DNA of 64,000 bases from Aphrophora alni (taxonomy: Eukaryota > Arthropoda > Insecta > Hemiptera > Aphrophoridae), in contig OY740774.1 of NCBI GenBank assembly GCA_963513935.1, forward strand, positions 87,624,385 through 87,688,384. The letters run 5' to 3'. This document shows, piece after piece, positions 24,470 to 35,859 of the stretch. Each line of letters begins with the position of its first letter. Within the stretch, counting starts at the first letter, position 1. A program made the position numbers and the translations under genes. Under the pieces are notes generated by a model. It saw only the letters and a list, made by a program, of their open reading frames with translations. It was not told the origin of the DNA and searched no databases.

Positions 24470-24910
24470 GAGAAGTCATGCGTCCATTGAAGAGTTGGTG
24501 AACTTATAGTGAGTACGGTGTGGCAATCCCGTGATGCCAAGCTGGATCTACACTTCCCTTCATGTAATCTCTGGTTAGATCCTTATATATAATCTTTCCT
24601 TTCGGGTCTCTCTTTGACCAACTCGTGTTCAATCTTGACCCTGACGCTATTAAAGAGTTCAAGGGTATTCTAAGGTTCTTTATTTTATGTTCTTTTCTTC
24701 CTTTTTTTACGATGAAAATCTCGAGGTTTTTTGTCTTAAATAAACAGGGAAGACATTTAATTCTTCGTGTAGTCGAATAGAATTAAACGTTCTCGTTGAA
24801 TCGTGTCACATGTGTAAAGTCGCGTGTGGAACTGTTGATTATAGAGTGACAATACACATGATATTGTGGAGGCAGTTTTTCGTCATCGTCTCAACTCTTA
24901 GTGCAATACC
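24470..24910 (+). repeat. Joined family B and family A copy
   Basis: Contains, in order, GTGAGTACGG, GCTGGATCTACACTTCCC, GGGTCTCTCTTTGACCAACT, CTTGACCCTGACGCTATT and the CTTTATTTTATG block. After a shortened middle it has GATTATAGAGTGACAATACA. This shows that families A and B are parts of one long dispersed element. A 93-codon frame (24810-25091) follows without known domains. Confidence 0.7.
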
Positions 24911-25099
24911 AAAATGGGAAACACTGAGTTTCACGGAGATCTTTCACGAGGCAACTACACAACAATGCGTACATTGCCAACGGAGTAGTTCCCTAACTGT
25001 CTATTGGAGTGAACAGTTTGTCCCTTCTTTCGAAATTTTAATGCGTGACCTTATGGACACTCCTTGTGGAGATTTAACCGGAAACAGTTAGCCTTATTT

Positions 25100-25775
25100 A
25101 AAGTATATATATATATATATTTTTTTAAATATTAATAATTAAATCAAACCTAATATTTAATAAATTGTAAAATTTTAAATATTGTGTCTTTGTGTTTCAT
25201 TTCACGTAGAGTTCTACAAAGTACCCTTCGGTCATTAGTATAAATTGTATATCAATAATTCCTATTCCGTTACATTGAGTTTTCCATTCTCTCAAAACGG
25301 TTTCTATGTACAAATTAAATAACAGAGACATATGCTTCAGAACTTTGCTTCTGACAATTCTTTCATGCGTTTAATGACCCTTTATAACAAATTTTAACAA
25401 GCTTCAAAATCTACCTTAAAATTCCAATTTAAATATTCTTTCTTTCAAACGATGGTAATTTCATACAGACATTAAAATATACAATTTATGTCTCTAACGT
25501 CAATATATAAAATTTCTATCTCATCAGGAAAATACTTGCCGAGATCAAAGCGTTTCCATGCGAGTACCCTTGATTGCACAGAGGTCAATCTCTAGCTGAT
25601 GAGCAGTTCAAAGGTTGTACTCTTATTGTCAGTCTATTTAGAAAAAAAAAAAGAAAAGAGTAAAAATAATTTCCTTTTGATACGAGTGGTAGTTATGATC
25701 AATGCTTTCTATCATCACACATAATACTCCTTAGAAACAGAATGTTTGTTCTCGCAACATTTCCCTAATGAATTA
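25100..25775. other. AT-rich intergenic DNA
   Basis: Short TA tract at 25104-25119; nothing else recognised. Confidence 0.5.
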
Positions 25776-25779
25776 TATT

Positions 25780-26775
25780 TCTTTCTGTAACTACAGTTCA
25801 GAGCTCTGGCGTTTGTTAAAGCTTGCAGCATTCAAATCATTTGACTTTGACATTTTTCAAAGCTATAAAAATACAGGAACTTTCGAATAAAACAACACAC
25901 ACAGTGTTCTAGTGGTGATTCTTCCATGTATGATGTGAATACACATCCTACACTTTGAATACTATTAATTATTTTTACCAAAGAAAAAGAATATCAATGC
26001 TATTGTTTTAGCTTCTGTTGTAGTCTAGGAGATCAAAAAGTGATGTTTAAGTTGTAGTTTTCCATTTTACGAGTTTTCAATGTAATGTCATTTCATTTAT
26101 TTCCTGTGTATGAAACAATGTGGATAAAACAACAACAGTTTGCTTAAATTTGTCTGTGGAAATTCTTCCGTGTAGGATGTGAGGATCCATCCTACATTTG
26201 CTAATTTTTTTTTTACAAAATAAACAGTATAAATTTCTTTAAAAGTTAAATCGAGAAGCAATACAACCGTGAAAAAGAGTATCAATGCTATATTGATTAA
26301 CAAGAGCGCCTCGTGTTTTATGTAGGATATCGAAAGACATCCTCGCGGAATCAAATTGAGAGAGCAACGATTAATTATAGAGTGACAATACATGTGATAT
26401 TGAGAATGTAGTTTTCCATCGATGGGTTTTCGAGGGAATGCCTTTCCTAAGCCTTTTTTAATTGCATTTCTGTCTGTCTCTACAGTTCAGAAATCTTGTG
26501 TTTGTTAAAGCTTCCATTCACTTCATTTGAATTTGACTCTCTTCAAAATAGATAACATACTATAACTGTGATTTAAACAACATCGAACAGAATTATTTTC
26601 TGGTTTAGGTTCTTCCACGTATGATGTGAGGATCCATCCTACATTTTCATTAAAAAACTAATTATTTTTTATGTAATAAACAGTATAAATTTCTATAAAC
26701 GTTAAATTGAGAAACAACACAACCGTGAAAAGGGGTTAGTACTATTGTTTAGTAAGAGCCTCTCGTGTTGTTAAA
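25780..26775 (+). repeat. Cluster of family A units (~690-bp spacing)
   Basis: CTACAGTTCAGA followed by CATTTGACTTTGAC occurs near 25795 and again near 26485. The GTAGGATGTGAGGATCCATC phrase occurs near 26173, with close variants near 25925 and 26615. Together they indicate a partial tandem duplication. The 26150-26435 unit is the most complete and runs to GAGTGACAATACATGTGATA. A 98-codon minus frame (26097-26393) inside it is incidental. Confidence 0.7.
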
Positions 26776-26779
26776 AAAA

Positions 26780-27680
26780 ATTAATCGATGTTTTTCATTG
26801 AAATATACGTTTCTAAGGCCTTCTCAGTTAAGAAAAATGTTTTGGAGCTGAATTATGTCAGCCTGTCTACACTGTGTCCTGTATACTGTGCAGCTTAAAG
26901 TTTTTAAGATTTATAAGATTTTATAATAATATTTAACTACAACGAGTTTTTTTACTAATTATTCCGATATAGTAGTATTATTTTACTTGCTATTTTATAC
27001 GGTTTTGAGGTATTTTATAACACGCCACTACAGATTTGTTTGTTTTGTTTTTTTTTACTGATAACTCATCAATCGGCATTTTTGGAGAGATAAGTAATAG
27101 TATGTTTTATTTAGGTCCTTAGCGGTTACACTTGCGCAAAATTTTATCATAACCGTTGTAGGTAATTTCGATAAAATCGTAATTTTGTGTTTTTTATAGC
27201 AGCCACCCTCCAAATTAAAAAAAAATGAATTCCGGAGATATGATAAAAATGTGCCCACATTATAAATTTGATTAAAATCTGTCCACCTGTTGAGAACATC
27301 GTTCCAAAAAACATTTCTTTGGACTCATAGAACTTGAAAATATCCGCAATCAATTTATATTTGGATAACGTATATTTGGAAAAGTAAAAATCAGTACAAG
27401 TTTTTTTTTACCCAGGGAAATAGCGGGTCTTTTAAAAGTAAGTGACAAATTTTATTTACTATAGATAATTTTTTTTTTATAATTATACATTTTGACTCTA
27501 TATACTGTTGACAAAAAGTCAAATTGTAACAAGATTTGATAATCCGTCTTTTTATCTTGGAGAAGCATCAACTTTCCTGTACAGAGAGCGCACAGGTTAT
27601 CGAGACTGATTGCTGGCAATTTCTGAACAATTGATGTCTTCAGTCTTCTTGGTTTTAAGAGATAAACTCTGACCTTCAAA
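26780..27680. other. AT-rich intergenic DNA
   Basis: No gene seen. A C run of about 15 bases at 27685-27699 closes the stretch. Confidence 0.5.
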
Positions 27681-27689
27681 TAACCCCCC

Positions 27690-29060
27690 CCCCCCCCCAC
27701 AGTTAGAATCCGTAGGATTCATATCAGTAGATCTCGGATACCAAAACACGACACACTGTCTTCCGTTTACACGGTTTCCTTGTTAAAAACGTTTTGTATT
27801 GATTATAAATCTGTGGAGGTGCTCCATCATGAATGAACATAATGTTCTTAAAGCTTACAGTTCTGGTATCACGATATTACAGAGCATATCGAAGTATTCT
27901 GTGATTGAAACTGTTTTTGTTATCCCATTTTGAGCTTTAAAAAAAAAGAGTAAATATATATTGATGTTTTCCTAGCGATTTTAGTGCGAAATATCGGCGG
28001 TAATTCGTCTTCCAAATACCGTTTTTCCTATCACGTCCATATTCCTTTACAACGCAAGTGGCTTTTTATTTGTCGCAATTCATTTGTGATTCACAATTAG
28101 ATGGCTGTACAATCATCGAAGTTGATCAATTTTTAGCATTTTTAATCATATATTTACCTTACCAGACCTAGTAAAAGAACTATAGGTCAAGTAAGGTAAA
28201 TTTATATATAAGCTTCCTTCCTTGCCCTGTTGTTCTTAAACTTTAACTAGGTCTGGTTACGTAGAGATAGATACTTTCAGAAACAGTTCTTAATAGTTTG
28301 ACCATTCTTAAAACAGAACTCTGTTCGCGGATGAACAGAAACACAAAAACATCGATATATTTTACTTTAAATTGATGAAATAACCTCAAAATTTTATAAA
28401 ATAGTCATTTTAAATCGCTGTTTTCGGACAAAAATAATGAGTTGTGAAAGATAAAAAGTGACATGAGTGTAAAGAAGAAATGATGTAAAAACCGCTATTT
28501 GGAAGATGAATTGCCGATATTTCGCACTAAAATCGCTTGGACAACTTCAATACATATTTACCAAAAAAAAAAACAAAAAAAAAAACGGACCAATGATGAA
28601 ATTGGAGAGAAAATCTAACCTTCAACTCGTGTAATTCTTGTTCAGCTGTATTTATACAACTGACCATTTACGGTAATTCTGAGTATTTACACAGCCATTC
28701 AGATGAAAGTGTGCTTCATTGGTCCAAAAGATTTTACTATCTACCGAAATTTGGACCAATGATAACAAGGAAAAATCAAGTCTCTTAGGCTTATCAGTAT
28801 CTTTCAGTTTGAACTGCATTTGGATTTTACAAGGATACATTCATACTTTTAAGAATACTCCGTACTGTTGCGTTACTCAAATTAAAATGTTTGGCACTTA
28901 CACTGCTTTCACCATAATGAGTGTTATTAGCAATTTAGTTTTTTCCATGCAAGGCTTCGACAACAGCAATAGGCTATTGTCTTAACTACTGAAGGTCTTC
29001 CCGTTTTTTGTTCATCTTTTACATAACCAGTAGTTCAAACTCTTTAAAAAAAAATTCTAT
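27690..29060 (-). pseudogene. Mariner-type transposase relic, interrupted
   Basis: Minus-strand translation gives SNATVRSILK near 28880 and YPCKIQMQFKLKDTDKPKRL near 28810. It continues with FWTNEAHFHLNGCVNTQNY near 28710, FIHDGAPPQIYNQ near 27820 and PRSTDMNPTDSNCG near 27730. These are helix-turn-helix end, linker and the three DDE blocks of a Tc1/mariner-superfamily transposase. The first catalytic Asp is replaced: NEAHF stands where DEAHF is expected (about 28720). The EAHF and HDGAP blocks are ~880 bp apart instead of the usual ~280, because a 610-bp element lies between them. Confidence 0.8.
27951..28560. mobile_element. 610-bp terminal-inverted-repeat element
   Basis: Terminal inverted repeats of about 75 bp (27951-28027 and 28486-28560) share ATTTTAGTGCGAAATATCGG and GTCTTCCAAAT/ATTTGGAAGAT. 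A second inverted pair inside reads CCAGACCTAGT / ACTAGGTCTGG (28161-28255). There is no ORF, and A-rich DNA lies at both edges. It sits exactly in the gap of the mariner transposase relic, so its boundaries are supported twice. The superfamily is not identified. Confidence 0.8.
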
Positions 29061-29069
29061 AGTTAGTTA

Positions 29070-30410
29070 ATCTACAAGGACCATCCCTTAATACATTTCA
29101 GGTACGAATGTCTTAATGCTATTGTAAAGTTTTTACCACATTCATAACAATTCTGAATTAGTCGGATACGTGTTTACGTTGGGAACGACTTAATTAATTA
29201 ACTAGAGCGTTAATTTAATGTTAATTATTAGTCACACTTTTAACCTATATAGAGTATTAACATTAACTTCAAACAAACTCTTTGAAATGGCAACAATGGA
29301 ATACATAATTTTAAATTATGTATCCCAAATCTTTCTACTTTTTTAATTATTGAATCAAAAGTAACTGAGCTATAATCATTTTAAATTGACACTTACTTTT
29401 GAAAAACCCGGTACTTTAAAAATAAAAATAGCGCAGCGCCGTGAAATTGTAGCAACTAAGTATTCTTTCCTTTGGTTATTTGAGAATTAATTAGTATTTT
29501 AAACTTGTTTATTTCCTCTTTCTTCAGAGTGTCGGCGTTCCTACAATTATCAGTAGATTGTATACAATGTAGTACATACATTGTGATAGTCAATAGTAGT
29601 TCTTCTTTTATGTAGAGATTAGATGGCTACATGTTTCGCTACCAAATGGACCATCATCAGGGTAGCTATACGCTTACGTATATTTTTGCCCACATATCAC
29701 TACAATAAATTCCTAAATATATTCTATGAATATTTTATAACATTTAAAATAGCAAATAATTGTTAACATTAAAAACGTATAATTATTTAACTAAAATTTC
29801 ATCTTCAAAATGTAAAAGGCAATTTTATGTAAATTTTTTTTTTTTTTTTACAATATTCCAATTTAATAATAAAAATTACCATGTCTTTTCATATTCACTC
29901 CTCAAAAAATAAATACAATTTAAATATATATATATGTTAACAATGTAAATATATTAATATGCAAAATTTAAATGTTTCTAAAATATTCTGTTTCAACATG
30001 AAATTTAATTTATTGTATTACAATAAAAATCACGCTGAAATTGTGGCCTAGTACAAAACATATCTATGTATGTACAGAGTGATAAAACAGTCAGGTATAC
30101 TCTAATATATTTTAAACAAATTAAGTAGAATATGAATATTATTATATAAGTGAATATATAGTTGTATATCGAATTAAAAAATAAATATCTATTTCCTTTA
30201 GCAGACAATACAAAACAGCATAAATTTATATTAATAGATATATGTTAAAATTGAAATTGTACGCTAAAATTTAAATAAAATTTATATAGCGCGGTCAATA
30301 GGGAAATATATACAACGGGAAAAAATCAGGTGTCCTTGAACCCAGAATATTTTGAAAAATAAATACATATAATAATTTATATTAAATGTTAAGCTTAACT
30401 TATGAGAAAA
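29070..30410. other. AT-rich DNA, with a short palindrome
   Basis: A 23-bp perfect palindrome ATACATAATTT-T-AAATTATGTAT lies at about 29303-29325. A hammerhead-like core at 29610-29665 is listed separately. No gene seen. Confidence 0.5.
29610..29665 (-). ncRNA. Degenerate hammerhead-like motif
   Basis: Minus strand reads CTACCCTGATGATGG, then GGTAGCGAAACATGTAGCC. CTGATGA fits CUGANGA, followed by GAAA and the palindrome ACATGT. Stem II is short, and the sequences flanking the core do not pair as stem I, so it is probably inactive. Confidence 0.35.
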
Positions 30411-30417
30411 ATAATTT

Positions 30418-30622
30418 AGTATAACAAACACAAAGAACACAATTCTCACAAAAAATACGACTAAGTATCAGACGCGTTTCAACGACAAGGTCGTCCTCTT
30501 CAGTGATATAGTTTGATTGGTGTAGCTCGTGTATCACTGAAGAGGACGACCTTGTCGTTGAAACGCGTCTGATACTTAGACGTATTTTTTGTGAGAATTG
30601 TGTTCTGTGTGTTTGTTATACT
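30418..30622. mobile_element. 205-bp foldback with a hammerhead-like motif in each arm
   Basis: Near-perfect inverted repeat with arms 30418-30510 and about 30532-30622 (AGTATAACAAACAC... / ...GTTTGTTATACT) and a ~20-base loop. Plus strand: GTATCA (30531-30536), CTGAAGA (30537-30543), a GACGAC/GTCGTT hairpin, GAAA (30560-30563), ACGCGT, C (30569), TGATAC (30570-30575). GTATCA and TGATAC form stem I, and cleavage would fall after 30569. The left arm carries the same motif on the minus strand. One base before stem II is unpaired. Confidence 0.7.
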
Positions 30623-30629
30623 ATATAGG

Positions 30630-31865
30630 CCTATAATAATTTAACAAACTAAACGACAGCTGTGATTTAAATAAAAACTATAAAAATACTTTATATAAAT
30701 AATCGCACATCAAATAGCCTAATCATTACTTTTAAAATGTTATATAATATTTTCGGAGTAAGTGGATAAGAGCCAAAATTAAATTTTTACTTTAAAATGT
30801 TCTAAATAATGCGATATTTTTAAAAGAAATTGCTTTTGAAAATATATATAGTCGTGTAAATTTACTGATATTTTGCAGAGTGGTGTAATCAATAGCCGCT
30901 CCAGTATTTTAACCAATTATATGCAAGCTCTTTAAAAACATGAAGCTAGAATTAACAATGATAGAAAAAATGGAGATAAATAGATATTACGATGGTTTAC
31001 AGAGATAATCCTAATATACTTTTGATTTACATGTTTTTCAGTATCCAAGTGACAAATAATTAATTGAATACTACCTGCTTTTCAGTCACGTGACTTCGTA
31101 TTAAACGAACGACATGTTTCGGGGCCGTAACTCCATCATCAATATTATGTCACTTTGAAGAGATCGTTGAACGTTAAAACTACAGTATACACTACCGATA
31201 GATTACACCATAATTATCACGCAAAACCCGCGTAATCCGGAAGGTTGCCTCGAGGAAGACGTTAAGTTATTGAACTGAGATATGATTCTTGAATATGAAA
31301 TACATCTCTTTATATTTGTAACAGCACGAAATGTAATAATCAGTTTTCAGAAGCAAAATTTATTTTTTTCGATTTAAATTTAGAAAATTTCACGGCTAAA
31401 TCTACACATGATTGACTTATGCCAAGGATCTGATGATGACTGACAAAAACTGTCGTAATCCTATAATTTATAATTAAAAAAAATTAATTTTATAATTGAA
31501 AAAAATATTCCACAGAGAAATAACCTATTACTAATTATTAAAACTTATATTTCTATATAACCAATACAATTTAGTATTCTATAAGTCCAAATATAACGAC
31601 GACAACTTAAATAATAAATTACTTTTTAATCGATTTATGATTGCGTTAAATTGACTGTTTAATTAAACAAATATGTTCCATTTCTAGGGTCTCCTGTTCG
31701 TGGAGAATTAATAACAGACATTACCGTTTGTCTCCTTTGTAGTCGTGTAACAATATCCGAAAGATAATAATAACTGTTCCGTTAGGAAATACAGAGCGTT
31801 TCATAAATATGATATTCTGTTAACTTTAAATTAGAAATTATTGTAACCGTTAACGTGTAACGGTT
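30630..31865. other. AT-rich DNA with a degenerate hammerhead-like site
   Basis: At 31105-31150 the minus strand reads TTGATGATGG...CCCCGAAACATGTC. The core C is T, and there is no convincing stem I. No genes seen. Confidence 0.45.
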
Positions 31866-31869
31866 ATTG

Positions 31870-32300
31870 TAACGGGATAACTTTGAATAACGGGTGATGT
31901 TTCGTGTTGTCGTGTAGGACATTGAAAGACTGAATCGCTACGACATTAGCGAGAACAGTGATTGATTATAGAGTGAAAATACACGCTTTATTGAGGATGT
32001 CGTTTTTCGTCATAGTCGTAATATTAGCACGATATTTTTTTAGCTCATCCATACATTCTTACGTAATTTAATAATGTTTATTAACAGGTAATGGGGTTTA
32101 CTAATGTAAAATAAAAATGGAGGTAATTGGAAAGTCAATAGCTACTGTGACCAGTAAGTGATGACCAATATTTAGATGTATTATACTGTTATCCTAATGA
32201 TTAATGTGTTTGGGTTGTGTCTATATTTTTTCCTTTGACTGTAGCCTACATCGTACGCGTTTTAAAATTCATTCGAATTTTCGATCGAAAAGTCGCAATA
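31870..32300 (+). repeat. Dispersed repeat, family A copy
   Basis: Reads GTGTAGGACATTGAAAGA, GATTGATTATAGAGTG, TATTGAGGATGTCG, TTATTAACAGGTAATGG, CAGTAAGTGATGACCAATAT and TCGTACGCGTTTTAAAATTC in order. It is the best guide to the layout of the family's second half. Confidence 0.75.
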
Positions 32301-32309
32301 AGTTTCCAA

Positions 32310-34390
32310 TTATTATTTAATTTTTAATTTTTTACTCTTTGATAAAAGAGCGCTAAGAGGAGGGGTGAGGTAAACATTCCTTTTGAGATAGGATTCCAAG
32401 TTGTATATTAGGCTCATTATTAAATACTTGTGTTCTAAAACATTTTGGACATAACCAACCAATTAAATCAAAGCCATAGTTGGGAAGTATAATATTTGCA
32501 GCTATATAAATTCAGTTTATCTAAACGATATTAATGTTATTTTATTCTTTCTAATTTTTCCTAATTTAAATAAACTGTGCAAATATTTTACTATCTTTCT
32601 CGCACACCCATCAAGCTTCAATTGCAATCTTCAGTTATTGATTGGATAGACCGCAATACGCAACCTTTACACTATATTTTACTCCGCTTCTAGCGTTACA
32701 CTAGCTTCTTTGATATTTCAGTTTATCGTATTTAAAGATTATATATCACGTACAGTGAAAATAATTGTAAAATAAACAGTCCAAAACATTGCATTAACTT
32801 TGACACACACACACACTTCCACAAAACCAAATATTTATAAGAAATAACGCACATCATCGTCACTCAAATGTCTGAACAATGTGTGTTATCGGAGAACCAG
32901 TTAGGGCATTAATTAACAATATTGAGTGAGTTATACTAACAAAGAAGTGAATATGAAATTGACGCAACCATGACTAAGATATAAATTTATCACCCTTTCG
33001 GTGAATCCTTTGTGAGCAGAGCAGTTGATCTGATGGTTTCACGAACGAATGTTACAAATTCACCCTTGCTAGATTGCTACACAAATTTACAATCGAATCA
33101 CAGATGTTCGTACTTACAAATAATTGACTCACTGTTTTATTGTTCAGTTGCATTTACACAGTTATTTCTGTATGCTTTAACACAGTTTCACCAATATTTT
33201 GTAAGAATAACGGTTAGAGAAAGTTGTGCACCAACTTAACTTATCCGTCGTTGTGATAATTTGGACGCGTTGAAGCGAGCGAGAACATCGCACGGTGCTT
33301 CCTTCAACAAATCAGTACTTTTCTTTGTACATTAATTGTACGTGATGGTATCAACGTAAAGATAGAACGAGTCAGTAGCTTGGTTTCTTTCCATTTTTGG
33401 AAGAACCGTTAGTAGGTAGCGTCACTTGGTTTGGACCAATTGGAGAACGGCGTGATCCAGGAGTAAGAGTTTGAAGGGCGGTCCTCATTTGAAGGTTCTT
33501 TAGCAGTTACGAAACCGAGGTCACTTGAAACGTTAGTAAATTATCCATTCCAAACAACATTAACTCTATCAGTTAACCAAGCGTGGACTGTAGAATGACC
33601 ATTTAAATACTAAACGGTGATCTTTTTATCGTAAACGCTGTTATTGATATCTCGTAGATCCTATAAAAAAAACTTTAATCTGCGGAACTTTGTTACTTTT
33701 TCGTGGAATTTAAAAATTCATTTTACAAACTTTGAAACATTTGTGACTTTTTCAAATGGTAGCTAACCTAAACATTTTTTTATTCAAACAAGTTTACGCT
33801 ATGTTTTAAGACTTTTATATTATTCTTACGTATTTTTCTGATAAACCTACTCATTTATGAGTTAAAACCACTTGTGCTATCAAAAATTTGACGTTTTGTG
33901 CATTTTCGGGAGGCATTTTTCCGACATCCCATTATCCTATCATGTTAAAAGTTTAATCAGACGTAGTATAGAAATTTATAAATAACAAAGCAGGGATAAA
34001 AACTTAATTTACTTTATTGAGATTTCCCTTGTATTTCTTATAAGAGATTAATAGATATAAAAGGCTCTCTTTATGTACAGTAGATACTAAACTTGCTTTT
34101 CTTCTGCTATAAATTCCTACTAAGTGTAAATTGCATTTGATTGAAATTAAGTTTAAATGACAACAGTAAAGATTCATGTGTGTTTCACGCAATTATTCTT
34201 GAACCGTAATATTCTTTTGCTTACGATTTTGCACACTAGCTTGGGTCGTTTTCCACATGTGACCAAAATTTGAACGAAATCGGTGGAACCAATTTTGAGA
34301 AATTAAATCTTTTATAAGCATTTTTTGTTATTTTAATCGTTAACCGAATCAAAAATTTTTGAGAAATGACGAACGTTGTTTGTATAAAAT
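32310..34390. other. AT-rich intergenic DNA
   Basis: A (CA)7 tract lies near 32803-32816. The stretch 33240-33640 is less AT-rich and may hold an old element, but no protein motif could be read in either direction. Its open frames are short and unremarkable. Confidence 0.45.
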
Positions 34391-34394
34391 TTCT

Positions 34395-34396
<2 letters not shown>

Positions 34397-34448
<52 letters not shown>
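34397..34448. repeat. Poly(T) tract
   Basis: Uninterrupted T run of about 52 bases. It yields a poly-Lys open frame on the minus strand that is not a gene. Confidence 0.95.
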
Positions 34449-34451
<3 letters not shown>

Positions 34452-35146
34452 GATAACTTTCAAACCGGTGTTTTTAACGTGAGTAATGTTTTGATTTAGT
34501 TATTACAGGGTATTTTTTACAAAAACCGTTCTTGCTTATTTAGATAAAATCTTATATATATATATATCTTATAATAATAAGTCAAATTTATCGTTAAAGG
34601 AAAAATGTAAACACGCTTTAAATTTTTAGGAATAAAAACAAATAGATGAGGATCGCCTCAAGATATGGTCGAAATATGGAAACAAATAATTTGATCAAAA
34701 TCAGTAGGCTCGTTTGTTAGAGTGCTGCACAGACACTAGTCAAACACACATCTTCCCAAAACCATGACTTCAAAATACAACGTATGTGAGAAAATAAAAT
34801 CTCAAATTGTTATTGTTTTCATAATTTCGTCTGTTTGTGAAAGAAACCCTTTGTTAAATACTAACATGTAACAATAGCCTAGTGTAGTTACATTTCTTGT
34901 AAGATAGTGTAGTTGTAATTAGTGACTGTACATTGATCAATAAGAGGGAACAATAGCTTACCACCCTGTAGATGTCTAGATTCCCTTGTTTAATTCCAAG
35001 TACAAATGCATGGAATAGTCCGTCTTACAATTTGATCAACTGGTACAGTAAGATAAGGTTTTGTATATAAATTGGATAATATACATTTTTGGAATAGTTA
35101 AATATGCTATTATCTTAGTACATTATTGTTTAAGGACAATAGAAAA

Positions 35147-35188
35147 CACGAATATGAAAACTCAAATTTTTCAGTTTTCATATTCGTG
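35147..35188. repeat. Perfect 16-bp hairpin
   Basis: CACGAATATGAAAACT and AGTTTTCATATTCGTG pair perfectly around a 10-base loop. GGACA/TGTCC pairing continues outside with mismatches. No promoter or T-run terminator context is visible. Confidence 0.8.
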
Positions 35189-35439
35189 CTTAATAATGTC
35201 CAGTTTTTTTAAATGACAGTAAATACTTACGTAATAAAATAGTTTCAAATTGGAAAGGCTTAACTGCGAAATGCCTTAAAATTCCTGATAGTACTAAAGT
35301 TTCTCAAAATTTGGTGTTATATTTTAAACAATTTGATGTTAGTACAGTTACTTGAATATTCCATATTTTTGATTTATTTTTAATAATTAGGTAGAGTACA
35401 ATTTTCAACCGCTCCTAACCTTGTCACTTTATTATTATT

Positions 35440-35480
35440 AGTTGACGCGTTTCGAAGTAGATTCATCTTTAAATGAAAGA
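35440..35480 (-). other. Degenerate GAAACGCGTC motif
   Basis: The minus strand reads GATGAATCTACTTCGAAACG then CGTC, with the GAAA and palindromic ACGCGT half of the hammerhead-like motif. The CUGANGA half is lost. It resembles the cluster at 29.6-37.1 kb. Confidence 0.3.
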
Positions 35481-35699
35481 TGAAGATGTATGGCGAATTA
35501 AGAGTAGCAACAAAATCCAAAATTATCATTATATTCTATATTTCTGTTATGATTTACATAACTGAGTTCATTTTTCATAGCTATGGACAAGTTGACATCT
35601 TACAGATTACTCAATCTTCAAAAACTACTTACTGTATGTACTTCTTCATCCGCCTGGTAATGTGTTTTATATGGTCTACCTGTACGCCAGTCTCTACTC

Positions 35700-35852
35700 C
35701 CGCCTAAGTTCCACACCTCTACTGCATCCTAAGCTCCGCCCTTTCCACTGCTTCCCACGCTCCGCCCCTCTTCACTACCTCCTATGCTCCGCCCCTCTTC
35801 ACTACCTCCTATGCTCCGCCCACTCTTTTCTACCCCTCCTTGCTGTGATGCT
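35700..35852. repeat. C-rich ~31-bp tandem repeat
   Basis: Four to five diverged copies of CTATGCTCCGCCCCTCTTCA plus CTACCTC. The last two complete copies are identical. The 75-codon frame across it repeats the same peptide and is not a gene. Confidence 0.85.
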
Positions 35853-35859
35853 ATTTAAT

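Noticed and set aside
34236..34463. Poly-lysine open frame on the minus strand
   Set aside because: Produced by the 52-base T run.
35147..35188. Intrinsic terminator or microRNA hairpin
   Set aside because: No T-run or transcript context, the stem is too short for a microRNA precursor, and nothing links it to a gene.
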